Translations under genes and position numbers: made by a program
Source of the DNA: Callipepla californica brunnescens
Taxonomy: Eukaryota; Chordata; Aves; Galliformes; Odontophoridae
Reading direction: 5' to 3'
Length of the DNA stretch: 64,000 nucleotides
Assembly: GCA_023055505.1 (NCBI GenBank)
Contig: JALIRH010000001.1
Coordinates: 8,372,467 to 8,436,466, forward strand
In this document: positions 22,593-35,900 of the stretch, piece by piece
Position numbering within the stretch: the stretch's first letter is position 1
Layout: every line of letters starts with the position of its first letter
Notes under the pieces: generated by a model
The model's database searches: none
The model's input: only the letters and a program-made list of their open reading frames with translations
What the model was told of the DNA's origin: nothing

Positions 22593-25500
22593 AACTATTT
22601 AAGCACATTATTCCATAAGCAATGTTAATGCTGTATACTTTTTAACATATTGTCTTTTTTCATTGAAACAATTATTGCAATGCTAATCTCCTGTAATAAA
22701 AATTGTGCTACTCTACCCATCTCATTGAAACACAGAAGAGAGTAATTCAACATCTGCTAAGACAGTACAAACATAGTGCTATTGTGTTCACAGGATAATC
22801 TTATTTTGTAGGGAGAATTTATGCTGCCAAATGAATAAGTATTAATTTTGGAGATAGTAGACACACAAATTCCACATCAACTCATTTTTTCATCACTCAC
22901 CTTTGATAGTTTCCACAGCACTGAACTGCAAACAGGAACACAAACCCACAAACCCTCTGAATACCCCTTTTTCCTTATATACTATTACAGCATGTGGATT
23001 TTATCCTGGGTAAGCTTCTTTTTTTTTTAAAGAAATAAGAGAAAATCTTCTAAATAGGGATGAAAAATCCTTGCTTTTCATTTGGCTGATCAACAGCTGG
23101 AGAAACAAGAAGTATATATGTACTTTTATAAATTATTGATGAAGAATCATATTTGATTATTTAGCAAAAGTGCAGCTCATGGTGTTGACCTTAAGCCAGC
23201 AAAAATTAAATTAATTCACCAAACTATAACACTGAAGTTGAGCACTGGATAGCAGACTATTTGCCGTAATTTAATTTGTAAATGTCAAGCTGGACGAGGT
23301 TGCAAATTTTCCAGAAAATATGTTTTCAAGTACTTCCTATTTGTTCTTTTGAGTAAAATGTTCTATCATCCAAACAACAGGAACAACACAACAACAAAAT
23401 GCCAACAACCATGCTTTCTCAGTGCAGATGTATGCAAATTATTTCTGCTGAATGAATGTTCAGGCTTATTTTCTACAGCATTTCACCTCAGTGCCTGTCA
23501 GCATGCAAATTTTGTTCTCTATGGAATTACTCAGAACTATGCTAGTGAGAACTGTATTTGTTCATTAATTTAGGGCTCATTAGCCAAGACTAACTGGACA
23601 AGGATAAGAACAGATCATGGTCACTCTCCAATGTAGCTTAACACTTTGTTTATTATGTAAATATAACTGCATACTGATGTAATTTGATATTGTGCTACTG
23701 ATATAGCCTATAATTCAAAACATCTGCTAGGAACATTACATAAAATTGAATGAGAAATGACTTAGCCTGGAATGTAGCATACTTTTCTGTTTTTGATGGT
23801 GATATGCATATCTTGTACTGGGAATAATATATTTATTACATGTATATTCAATTTTGTATTTTAAAATAAGGTAATCACTCAGCCCTTGTTGGAACAGACT
23901 TGTGCAGGTAACAACTACGTATTTTTATCACCTCTAACAAAATATATCTACCAGAAATCCATGAAAAATATTGAAATTCTCAATGCTGTCACTTGGAATT
24001 ATTTTTAAGTGTTTTCAGAAAAATATTTGAGCTAATAGTCACTGAACAGATGATGCATGCTCTTTGCAATTTATTCCTTAGAATCTATTGAGTCTATCTA
24101 CTTAGGTTGTCTTATGTCACTTTGCTTACCAAAGAGTATAATTTACCTAACTAAGCAGTGCAGCAAGAACTTTAATGATTTAAGCAACTTTAATTGTTTA
24201 CAGAAAGTATAGGGTTCATAATTTGTTTTCATGAACATCCAAGCATTAGAAGGTAAACACTGACATTCTGTCTCCATGAGTAAGTCCTGGACTCAGGGTA
24301 AATTTTGTGAAAAACTACATCAAAACTAACTTTCAACTGTAAAGACTACCAACTCAGTTCCTTTTGCATCCCACACTATTTCCTCAGTTATAAAAGGAGA
24401 TATTATTTTTAAAATTGGGGTATGAGTTTTATTCACGTGCTTAGCTAACTCCATCTGACCTCAAGCTGATGATTTAGATGACGCTAATTATTGGGCAACA
24501 ATACCTTCTTAAGGCATTCCTAAACTATTTCTCTCCCTGTCCTTCCCTAACAGGTTTGTAGTTACTTGTTCCTGCTTGTGAATTCAAGCTTGTCATTCCA
24601 TCAGCTTGATTCCTGGGGGAAGAAGTAAAATTGAGACATTGTGATACATCCTGGACAGAGGAAAAAAATCTACAAGATTTTCCCTTAAAAGTAAGTCCCA
24701 CAAAGAGCGCTCAGATGCCAGTGTGGGATGGGAGCAATGTGCAGAGCAGGAGTGGGAAAAACCTGCTTCCAAAATACAACTTACAAGCCTTGGGCTGAAA
24801 TTTGCTAAGATTAAAAGCCTTATCAGAAGGCTTTCAGAAAACATCTAAAAAGTTCCCATTTCTTTTGATTTCTAAAGATGCTCTGAGAATGGGATACTTT
24901 CCTTTCTGTGTGACATTGATTTAACACAAAAGGGTTCACCTTTATGTTGCCTCACACCTGTATGCCTGAGAGAAACAGAGGAAATATTTTGACCAAGGCC
25001 TACAGAAGCCTCATTTTAACTTCAGACAACTGATAACCTTTCTTTGAATATAAAAATCTGATCAACTGTTGTCTTATTTATATGAAACTCTTCCTCAGAA
25101 CCATAAATATCTCCTCATAAATATGCATGTGTCAGCAGTTCTCTCCAAGAGAAACTTATTAGTTTGCTCTTAGCAAATAAATAGAGGATGACTCCTTTCT
25201 GTAAAGGCTTCTGTGTGCCTCATACCTGTGCACTTGCATGATTTCAGTGGAAGCAGTCTGAACATTGTTAAGGCTGTGCACATTAATTCTCTCTAGAAGT
25301 TCCCATAGCAATTTGACATTGTTTGTATATGTGCCAGAAGTACTGGAAGCAGGGGAGGAGCATGGAAAACTGTATGACATGCTGGGAATATCAGAAAAAA
25401 ATGTCTTTGTACATACTACAGGTTTTTTACAGAGTGTTTAGTCATCTGAGTTTATAGGAGAGAAAAAACATTCAAGTTTTACTTTCTGGAGCATGGAGAG

Positions 25501-28500
25501 CGTGAGGAATTATAATATTACTTTTGCTTCTAAACACACCCTAACCATAACCCTCATATAACGGATGATGACTAATAACTACAAAATTTCTGTGTTTGTA
25601 ATTGCTCTGTCTCAATATATTAAAAACTCCTAAGTTTGTGCACATCTTGAACACTGACAGCTATGAACTGTTTGAATTATGTTGTTAAAGTATTCACAGT
25701 AGGACTTCTACGGTTCTGCAGAATTATCTGGTATGTGAAAGCAAAACTTTCTTCCTTTAATGGTCTCAAGAGCATTCCAGCAACTTCCTTAGTATCAGAG
25801 GGTGGTTTAGTGAGTTGAACCACAGTAGATTTCAAATAGTATTAGCGTGGTGTTGAATTATATGGAATTCTTTTGAAAGCTATTAAAACAGAATGGTATG
25901 GACTTACTCCCCCAGTTATTTATTATTTCTTATCTTCAGAACTCGTGTGCATACCTTGTATTAATGTTTTTATGTGATGTAAACTTGAGCGGATATCAGA
26001 TATCTTTTTGTATTTGCATATTTTTTTATTTCCACTGAACATGGAGATCTGAACAGAAAATCAACATGTATTGGCATCAACTGAGAAAAATGTGACTTTG
26101 CTTCTGATACTGTAGTAACACCTAGAGTCCACATACAAAACACTCCATGAACAAATAGTTGGTGCTATTTTTTTCTGATAGTATTTAAATTTAATTTGCA
26201 ATACAGCTTTATTGTCAGAAAAAGAAGTGCATGGTATTAGGAAGGGCCATCAAGTGCAATCCTCAGAAAAATCAGGGCAGTTTGGTCAAAGAGCCTGTCT
26301 GCATGTTACACACTGCTAGCCTCAGTGTCCACTTTTCTCCTTCTCTATTTCACATAATGCAGCCAGCATTACACAGAAGCAAATGGACAGGAGATAAAAT
26401 AAAATTGGAACTTACATGTCAAAATTTTCTCCATCTCCAGAATGACACAATTCAATCTTTGGCTTGTTTAGTCATGGGTGGCATTTAATTGCTGCTGTAG
26501 TCAGGTTTTTTTTCAATATATAGCTTATCACTATACCTTTAATGCTTTTATGATAGTCATCATAATTGTTGGAGATATCTTCAGAAGTAATTTGCATTCC
26601 ACTGAGCTGGAAGCATTCCAGAGTTTGCATTGTTTTGTTATGAGAGTAGCTATAAAAACTGTTAACTGCAAGAAACATTTCCTTCTCTGTTTGAACTTTA
26701 AAATTGTTACCTGATTAACTTGCTGTAAATTGCAAAGGTAAATGCAAGGCAATGTTTATAGCACTCTGATCTTTAGTGGTCATTGTAATTACAAATGCAC
26801 ACAGTGTTGGCTCCCGACCCAACTGCACATCTGAGAAATGGCTACTTGCTATTATAGTTTCCTGATATCCTACACCAATATGAAACCTGGCTGACACATA
26901 TGAGGAGACATTTAGATTGTCAGCCTTGTGGTTCACAAACATTTCGCTTTCCATGAAAACTCATTGCTGTTAAAAATAAATAGAACTTTTCACATGTAAA
27001 ATTTGTCTTACTGGTAGGAATCTTATCAGTTCATACTAGGTTTGTATATTTTTCCTAAAGGGCTTAGAAAGAGTGAATGATCTGGCAAAGGGATAGTATA
27101 GCTGGCTACCTCATTCTCAGTCTGGCCCTGTCCTTTCACAGAAAGATTTAAATGACCTTCATTTTCCAGCTGGTTCAACTTGCTAATTACGTTTAAAGCA
27201 CTGACTTCTACTTTACTTACCTTTTGTCTTTGAAAACATGGAACCCATTTTGTGCCATTGTATTGAGAGGGTTCTTCCCAATGGAGTTCCATGGCTGTGT
27301 TACTTTGCAGAAGAGCTCTGAAAAATATCAGACAGTTTTGAACCACATGAACTTTGGAAATACTGTTCCAGGAAGCAGATTTTCCTTCAGATAACAGGGA
27401 AGTGCTGAAAGTGCTGAAGACAATATGGTCCCATGGACCCTAAGCAGGCACCTTGCAGCTAATCTTTCATGGGTGCTTGTCATGTCCTTCTTGCATCACA
27501 GCAGCAATTGAGCAGCCAACATTTTCCTCTGCACCTGGAAAATTCAATGGCACGTTAATTAACACTCCTATATCTCACCTCATTCTTTACCACCCCCAGC
27601 TTAAGTAAACTAAAAAGCTATAATCCTCTAAAGACTTTGAAGTCTTATGCAATGTTGTTTTGATGTCACAAAGAAAAGATTACAATAATCTGAGAGTGAA
27701 CAAGCAGGAAAATATACTGACAAATCATCTAACAGAGCTATTTGTGTCGATAGAAGTTGTGAGAAAATGAATAGTAAAAATTGTTTAGCAGATACAGAAT
27801 TTACATTCTGAGAAAATTTCTTTGATTAAAATGCAAAATTATATGCAAGAAGAGACAATAAGGAAAATTCTATTAAGGGAAACCATTCCAATTTTAGGAA
27901 AAAAAGAAAGAATTAAGATTGAAATCTCAGTATATTTCCTGGTACATTATAGAATTGATTTTAACATTCTTCAATTACATGATAAAATAATTTTTTACCC
28001 TCATGGATACTCCTCCTCAATAACTGCAAAGGACAGATTGTTTTCTCTAAGTGAGAAATCACTTCATATTTTGTTTTATTATTCAGTGTGTGGCTCAATA
28101 TACTATTTCATGCACATTATTCAAGCATTGCTCATAAGTCAGAATATTTTCTCATAAGTTTCATTAATTTATCACTATCATTTATTTATTTATCAAAAAC
28201 TGAGGTATTAATATTGAAAATGTTTCAACAAGGAGAGAGGGAATTACATTATTTCCTCTGTATAAGGTAATTGGTTTGCATATTAAGTCAAACATTTTCA
28301 CTAACTTAGGGTGCCTCATTAAGTAGTGCAAGACTTAACTTTTTTAGATGAATTAGAGCCTTTAAGCAATTAAAATGGCATCATGTTGCTCAGTGTAATT
28401 CAGGAGCAGCTGTTAGCACTCAATATTTTTACAAATCTGGCCCTGAGTTATCATACTGTATACCTGAAAAATTGGAAGTATCAAATTAGTGACTGCCTAT

Positions 28501-29212
28501 TAGATCTTGCACAACATCCAGTCTATGTGAGGCTTGGAGTTCCCAGAGTTCCCCTTTTGTGATTGAAGACAGCCCCAGCTCTTTGACACATATTGTATCT
28601 TATTCAGTAAAGAATGAATATTTTTCTTTAGTAAATTGAACTTCACGTTCTTTCTCTGTTCACTCTGTAACCCTAGGTATTGAAGAAAGCTGAAAAATAA
28701 TGACTGTGGTGTAATTGAAGGCTACCAACTTGCGCATACACCCAAGAGATAAATTCAGATTGCTTAGAAAAACAGTATTTTGTTGATTCTTAGCTTATAA
28801 TCTTTTGAAATAAGGTAATTGTACATGTCTATATTTTAAAATATCTATTTAAAAAAAACCCTACGGACGTGTGAATCTCCAGAGGATTTCCAATCTAACA
28901 AATGTTAAACTCAGTGACAAAATGGAGATGGTTTTCTGCTACTTTTGTATGTCTGAAACCATTAGATCTGCAAATCTTACCATCATCATGACCAATAGTA
29001 AGTAGTCATCCCACTATCCCAAGAATATCTGGTGAAAACAGATGGATGAGTTGATGCTGTTCTTTTGGCTTCCATTTCAAGTTTGATGCTTATGTACTGT
29101 TCTTTCTAGACAGTTCTATTCTGAGATACATTTTTCTTTCATTTTGCTTTATTGTCCTTTGCAACCTGGCGTTCTTACTCTGTTTCAGCTTCTCAAGAAA
29201 AAGTATTATTAC
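22593..29212. other. Unique AT-rich DNA, no gene seen
   Basis: About 6.6 kb with no recognisable repeat or gene. Frames of up to 111 codons (for example 27822-28157 plus and 27026-27346 minus) lack motifs and lie in the chance range. The stretch around 28290-28480 has several TAATT/CAATTA words and is listed as a weak candidate regulatory region under findings. Confidence 0.55.
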
Positions 29213-29727
29213 CTCTGAAATGTGTTCACTTTTTGGCCCCTCACTGCAAGAAAGACATCAAGGCCCTGGAGTATGTACAGAGAAGGGCAATGAAGCTGGT
29301 GAGGGGTCTGGAGCACAGGCCCTATGAGGAACAGGTGAAGGAGCTGGGATTGTTCAGTCAGGAGAAGAGGAGGCTCAGGGAAGACCTTATTGATCTCTCT
29401 TAACTACCTGAAGAGAGGATGTAGTGAGTTGGGTTCAGCCTCTTCTCCTGTGTATCTACTGATAGGAATAGAGGGAATGGCCTGAAGTTGCACCAGGGGA
29501 AATTCAGACTTGACGTTAGGAAATACTTCTTCTCAAAAAAAGTGTTCAGGCACTGGAATGGGTTCTCCAGGGAGGTGGTGGAGTCACCAACCCTGGAGGT
29601 ATTCAAAGAACACCTTGACGCTGCGTTGAGGAACATGGTTTAGTGAGAACGACTGATGAAAGGTGAATGACTGGACTGGATGATCTTCTAGGACTTTTCC
29701 AACTGTGGTGATTCTATGATTCTATGA
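29213..29727 (+). mobile_element. CR1 LINE 3' region
   Basis: A sense CR1 copy of about 515 bp. The first ~190 bp are the ORF2 C-terminal region, still readable as [20 protein letters not shown] followed by [13 protein letters not shown]. Then comes the 3' untranslated region, ending with GTGATTCTATGATTCTATGA, the classic CR1 terminal repeats. It is 5'-truncated. The frame closes with TAA near 29401, and the protein part alone is far too short to be functional. Confidence 0.95.
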
Positions 29728-30393
29728 ATTCCTAATTGGGCTTCTAATGTATTAATTACCAGAAAAATAATATTTGGAATTATTTCTATTTTCCCTTGTC
29801 TTGTGTTTTCTTGGTCACTTCCATTGTTACCTTAATTTATCTTAGCTAAAATTGTTTAAACTTTTTACGCTCCCTAGGTTTCTTTTGTTTTCTCTAGAAT
29901 TAATGTTCTTCCATTCTCGTGACAGTGAATGGATAGTGAATGAATAGAGAATTCACTGATAGTGAATTCTCCTGGATGAGAAATCAGATTCCAATTTTCA
30001 TTGCATTTTTCTTAGCTTATTGATTGTTTCTATGTATTGGAGCTTTCAATAACATTCAATTTATCTGCTCTGATTTACAAAATTCACACAGAAGTTGAAT
30101 TATCATTGTCCAAATCATTCTAGATATACTCCTGACCATATATCACATGGAGCTCATTAGCCCCATTATATGATATTTCAATAAAGAACAATATAAATTG
30201 CATTAATTTCAAAGCAATATTTTTGAATGCACAAGAAAGATTTACAGTCATATCATTATATTTTTATCCCTAGGGAATCATATGAGAGTTTAGAAAAGAA
30301 ACCTGGTGTTCTAGGGACAAATGACAATGGCCATTCAAATTCCACACTGGCATATTCTGCAGTAGAATTTTGTTAATCAGAGGGAGTGTCTTG

Positions 30394-30418
30394 GAACAAC
30401 AACAACAACAACAACAAA
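30394..30418. repeat. (AAC)n microsatellite
   Basis: About seven to eight AAC units in a row, a plain trinucleotide microsatellite. Confidence 0.95.
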
Positions 30419-31188
30419 ATGAAAAAAGATATAAAAAACACAGTATGTCCACATTGCTAATCTGATATACCTTATCACCGTCTCCCTGTAATCTTTCCCC
30501 TTTTCTCTATTTACTGGAAAAGGCACACTTGTTCTATCTTGTCACATGAAGCAATTAAACGAAGACTAAAGCTGAACTTCTGAGCTAGTGATGATCCATC
30601 TATTTTGTTTCTAGCCTCTTAAATTCTTTCTCTGTTCTTTCATTGTGAAGAAACTACAAGCAAGACCTGACACATCAGAAAATAAAAGAGAAGATGTGAC
30701 TCAAGACCCAGCTAATGCTGACTGAACTGAACTCTGAACTTCCAGGAAGATTAATAAAATTCCTGGAATCTTTAATGAGAATTCCCCTGATTTTCAGAGA
30801 TTGCTCTTCCTTGTTACAAGCAGCATCAAAAGTGGAACATTGTAAAACTATTCTGAGGGAAAATAATGTCTCAATATTTTCAGTCACAGCAGAAACCGGA
30901 AATTTCTCCTGATATCTCATCAAAGAGAAACAGATAAATATCAAGGCTCACTAGATCATTTGAAGTCCATCCAATACTAATTTAATTTAATTTTTTTCTT
31001 CTATTACTTCTTAAAGCCAAGTGATGCCTGTAGAATCAACTGCCTGAGGTCTGAACTCATAAGTGTCATGTAATGCTGAGACAGCTTTTCTTCAGTCTGA
31101 ATGTAATATCTGTATCACAGATGTATTGCTATGAAGAGGTGAAACCCTTCAGCTGTTATTCAGTTTACCTATGTTTACATGCTGTAAA

Positions 31189-31215
31189 ATATATATATAT
31201 ATATATATATATATA
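31189..31215. repeat. (AT)n microsatellite
   Basis: An uninterrupted run of about 13 AT dinucleotides between CTGTAAA and AAGAC. It is likely length-polymorphic. Confidence 0.97.
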
Positions 31216-32743
31216 AAGACTTTTTGCTACTTTATTACATATTGTCTTGTTTCTAAAACAGAAAATATTATCTCATTCTGTTACTTTTCTCCCAGATCAG
31301 ATCAACAAAAACTTTCTAAGAAATTTTTATTTATTTGATTTCCCATATATTTTGATAAAGGAAATTCTGAACAGAATTAGGCGTATAAACATCTTGATAA
31401 GCTCATGGTGCATAAGACTGGTGTATGTGCACTTCTAAAGAGAACACGTACACTGATAGACTCTCCAGACTAACTGAAATGAAATTATTCAATATAGAAA
31501 TATTAAATATCTTTTCTTACATGCAGTAGATAAAATGCACAGTAGTTGCAAAGTCATTCTGTATTTACAGCTGTTACTTTATTAAGGATTATTAAGGATT
31601 TTCTTCTGGCCAAACTGCTGCTGGGGGAAAAATGGATTAAGGAAGTTCTGCCTATGAGATCCTCCCCAGTGACCCCTGCTATCATCTCAATTACCAGTTT
31701 GGAGAGTGGCAACGATTTATACAAGCAGTGTTTCTGTTTAAACTACTTACTCATCTTAACTTGGCACTTTGAGTGGCATAAAATGTTACCTTAAAATATG
31801 TACAGACAGCATGCCTCCTTGCTCTATCAAACAAAAAAATTATAGAGGGGAAAATTCTAGGGGATTTGGAGCCTTAAGAGTACATAGAGAACAGCAGCTG
31901 GTGAAAGAACGCAGTTCCACTGTGTGGCGTAGCTTTAAAGGCATAAATGTATTCCACACTGAGAAGAATTCAATGTATATAAAGCTCATTAATTCATCTT
32001 GATCTTCTGAATTAATCTGTAGCAGAGAGGCAGATGTGCTCTTGCAGAAGGGTGGTGATGTGGAACTGGGAAGAGTTGCTGCATTACTGTGACTGTGTGG
32101 CATTTTAACATCAATGCCACAAACCCTGAGCCAGATGCATTCAAGGCCTTGCCTGTGGCTTGATGACACATACTCTTTTCACAACAATCGGTGGATTTGT
32201 GGTAACAATCAAAAGGCATTTAAAATGCTTGGAATGTGGTTTAGAAACCCGCCTTGGCATCCCGCTTTTCATGTCTTAGCATAAATGCCTGAACTGTTTT
32301 TATTGTTCTGCAACTACTCGTTTATTCTGAAAGAAAGAGCTTGGCCTGAAGTATTTGCATTCAACAATACTTGAAACAAGACGTTAAAGTCTTTTTTCTT
32401 TGTTTATGCCGGTGAAATATTTCATATGAATAATGCCAAAAGCTGGGTCAGGTCTTTTGGTTTTAAGTAAGAGTTTATTCCAGCCTTGCTAACAGAGAGG
32501 TTCTTTTTTTAGAGTGAGTTTCTGATAAACAGCCAACTTGGAAATATGTCACAGAACTGGAATGTCTTTTTGATTTATATTGCAGCATGTAGTACTGTAA
32601 TATATTTTTGATTTCTTTTCCCTTTACAACTCTATTTAACTGTTTACATAATTAATTAATTTACAGTTGATGAAAAGATACATAACTACTTTCAATAAAA
32701 CCAACAAAAGAGCAATGTTAATGTGAAAAACATTTATGAGCAA

Positions 32744-32770
32744 TTTTTTTTTTTTTTGTTTGGGGGGGGG
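32744..32770. repeat. T14 run next to G9 run
   Basis: Fourteen T residues, then GTTT, then nine G residues. This is a mononucleotide pair prone to polymerase slippage, so its length may be a sequencing or assembly artefact. Confidence 0.95.
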
Positions 32771-32916
32771 CGTGAAAGAAGGAAGAAACATATTTACAGT
32801 TATGGATAGACAAGTTATTATTTGATGTGTTTGAGAGACAGATTGATGTATTGATTAGACTGGTAGTTCAATACATAGGAGAATGAAAGTTCCCTGTCCA
32901 ATCATAAATTTCATCC

Positions 32917-32942
32917 AAAAAAAAAAAAAAAAAAAAAAAAAA
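32917..32942. repeat. Poly(A) tract, 26 bases
   Basis: An uninterrupted run of 26 A residues following TTTCATCC. There are no target-site duplications or gene-like sequence upstream that would mark a retrocopy. Confidence 0.95.
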
Positions 32943-35900
32943 GTCTAAGCACTGACAGTCACCAGTAAGCTTTATCTACTCTGGATTTTGCTTTATTTGG
33001 CAATTAGGTGGCAAGAATAATTTTCTAGATTTTAGGAAGTGAGGAATTAATGTAAGAATTGGTAAGCCCTCCTAAGATGAAAGAAGAGCTTGATTAACAT
33101 GAGTGGGAAGTTTGGTTTAAGTGGATGATTTCTCCTGCAAAACAAAAGAAGTCTCAGACAGTTTATATGCTTTTATATCAGTTTATATCAGCTTTTATGA
33201 ATTCACTGGAGAATGAAACTCATCTCTTATAAATCACAGGACCAGTGCAGGAGGATCCACAATTATTGTTATTACTTTGTATCATCAAGATTTAAGTCAA
33301 ACATATCTGCTATTGACTAATGGAGTCAGTTATGCTGGGAACATAACTAGAATTTCCTCCCATCTATCTGCCTATCTTTCAGAGGAGAGACTTGCTGCTG
33401 TTGTAACAGTTATTAAGATTGCATAATAGGGAAAATCAAAGTAAGTGCGAACTTAGGTTGCTATATCAAACTTCAAAATGCAAAGATCAGCTCTTTCCTG
33501 TTTGTTGAGGAAAGGTGGAAGCTTCTATTATGAAGGCTATTCCCAAATAAAAGTTTGTCACTTAGACCTTGCCCCAGGTCTTGGCTGCTTTTGTTTCTTT
33601 AACACTGTCACTAGATCAAATCAGAGAAGAGGAATTATAAGACAGTAATTTCATGTGTAATCCTTGGTTTCTCAGTTATCTGTGGCAGAACTACTCCTAT
33701 TGCCACTACCACTACCACTACTGTCACTAATTTAAGAATAATAATGAACATCATCAGGCTTTCTGGACTAACTGCATTGCTTCTGAAGTAAGAGAAGATG
33801 GCTGGAACACATCTAATCAGCTTCAGTGAACTCCAGAGATCTACATCTATGTAGTTCGTTAAATATTTTTTTATCCAATAAAATGACAAAAAAAATTTAT
33901 TCTACATTTTTTGTTCCGTTTACAAAGGAACTGAATCAGGCAGAAAATTTATTTTCAAAACTTCCTCAGTTCATGCCAGTATTAATGGCCATTACTGTGT
34001 GTAGAAGAGTATGAACTTTAACAGTAGTAGCAATTGAGAAATATAATATCCAAGACTGTTCTACTCTTTAAAATTTTTGAACTGCATCAGAAATATGTCC
34101 TGTTATGCAAATATACATTGTCATGATAGCACTATGCCCATTGCTTCAGCATCACTGTCATAGGAATAGAAAGGAGAAAATCCTGTCTAACTTTATTCCT
34201 TCTTCTGCACTTTCCCTACTTAGAATGATCTCGGGCCCTGCCAGTCTGTATGCAAGTACCTCTCACGGCCTGTATGCACATAGTGGCACATAATATAATC
34301 TATAAAAATCATAAACCAATAGCAAATACCATATAGAATAAATTCAACTTCTTCATAAGTGAAACTACTAATATGAAAAATATCAGTCAATAAAGGACTA
34401 AAAGTTATAGATAGTATAGAAGTATAATGAGAAATATCAGGGTGTGTAAGATGGAAATAAAGTCAAGAACATTTTGAAATACCCAAATACTTAGAAACAC
34501 AGAGAGAACAAGCTGCAAGATAAATGTTTTTAAAATAGAGAAGTAGTGATTCCTAGTTTTAACATTCCTCTGTTCATATTAAATTATCATATATATTTTG
34601 TTTTTGTTTTCTTTATCACGTTCTATTTTGTAGACCATATTATTCCTCTTTAAGATCTCATGATATGACACTTAAGGACTTTGCGTAAGACTACAATGTC
34701 TTATATCTGCCTCAAACTTGTTACATTTGCATAGAGTAACAAGACATGAGGACAAAAAATTCTCTCTTTCCTTCTTGTCAACCACTAGATCTGATACTTG
34801 TTTTTATTTCAAGGATAACACTCTACACATTCCTGAAGGAGAACTGGGATTCTTATTCTTGGAAACTGAGACCTCTGAAGATATTTTGATTCTCTTAAAT
34901 TTAGTTCAAAACAGATTCTTCCACTGCAGAGAACTGAACTTAATTTGAATGTCTCTTATTTATTTCACTGCCGTTTGAACATACTTTGTGTGGTATTTGC
35001 AGAACACAAAATTTAATGTATAATTGTGATAAGAATCAAACTAAAGAACCACATATAAACTGGCTGCAAACTAGAATAACCTTTTTTGTAATTTCTGACA
35101 ATGGCTCTTCCAGCAGAATCAGAAGTTTTGGTGTCTGCTTAGTAACTGTTCTTGTGCCGAAGTTATTCTTTCTTCCTGCTCTCAGGCTATCATAGAGCAT
35201 TTTACCATACACAGTTGAAGATCTACTTGGTGACTGATAATACCTTTCTTTTTAAAATTGGTGCTTTCATTTTATAGAAATTAATATTATTCAGCATAAA
35301 AAGGTCATTAAAGTTATGTATTAATGCAGCTTTTCTCTGCCTCTAATTAAAACACACCATAATGTCAGCAAAACAGTTTGAGGAACTTCATCTAGATACT
35401 AAAGATTTTCGCAGGAATTCTAACACTCTTTGTATCTGCTGAAAATCATATTCTTCATTTTTTATAATGATTACTATTATTTATTTATAGGTAATATCTC
35501 TCCATATAATTTAAAGTCCTAATTTACATATTTTTTCTTTGAAAATATAGAACTAATTTGTTGAAGATTAAAAAAAAACAAACAGAAGAATGGCTCTTAT
35601 TAAAGCTTGAAACACTGTTTTGGCTTCATAGGGAAAAACAGTTCAAAGTTATTTGTAGTCGTGGAAAAAAAGTACATTCCAGCAAGCAGTGAGAAATTTC
35701 ACTTTGACCCATTAAAAAGCAGAGAAGTATAACAATGTACTAGATACAAAATCCTTGTTAGTCTTAAACTGTGATTAATAGCAATCTGCAAAATTGTTGA
35801 TGTGCCTTCCTTTTACGCCTCATCTTTGTTAAGTACAGACATGCCATCTCCTCCAGTCAAAAACAATTCATTTAACAAGATCACTCTTGTTTATTGTCCC

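Noticed and set aside
25535..25560. CCCTAACCATAACCCT as an interstitial telomere repeat
   Set aside because: Only about two degenerate CCCTAA-like units, too few and imperfect.
26225..26290. TAGGAAGGGCCATCAAGTGCAA as a CR1 remnant
   Set aside because: The similarity is limited to a few bases, with no terminal repeats and no downstream CR1 body.
27822..28157. 111-codon plus-strand frame rich in Ile, Tyr and Lys
   Set aside because: The composition is what AT-rich noncoding sequence gives. There is no signal peptide or motif, and an overlapping second frame is also open.
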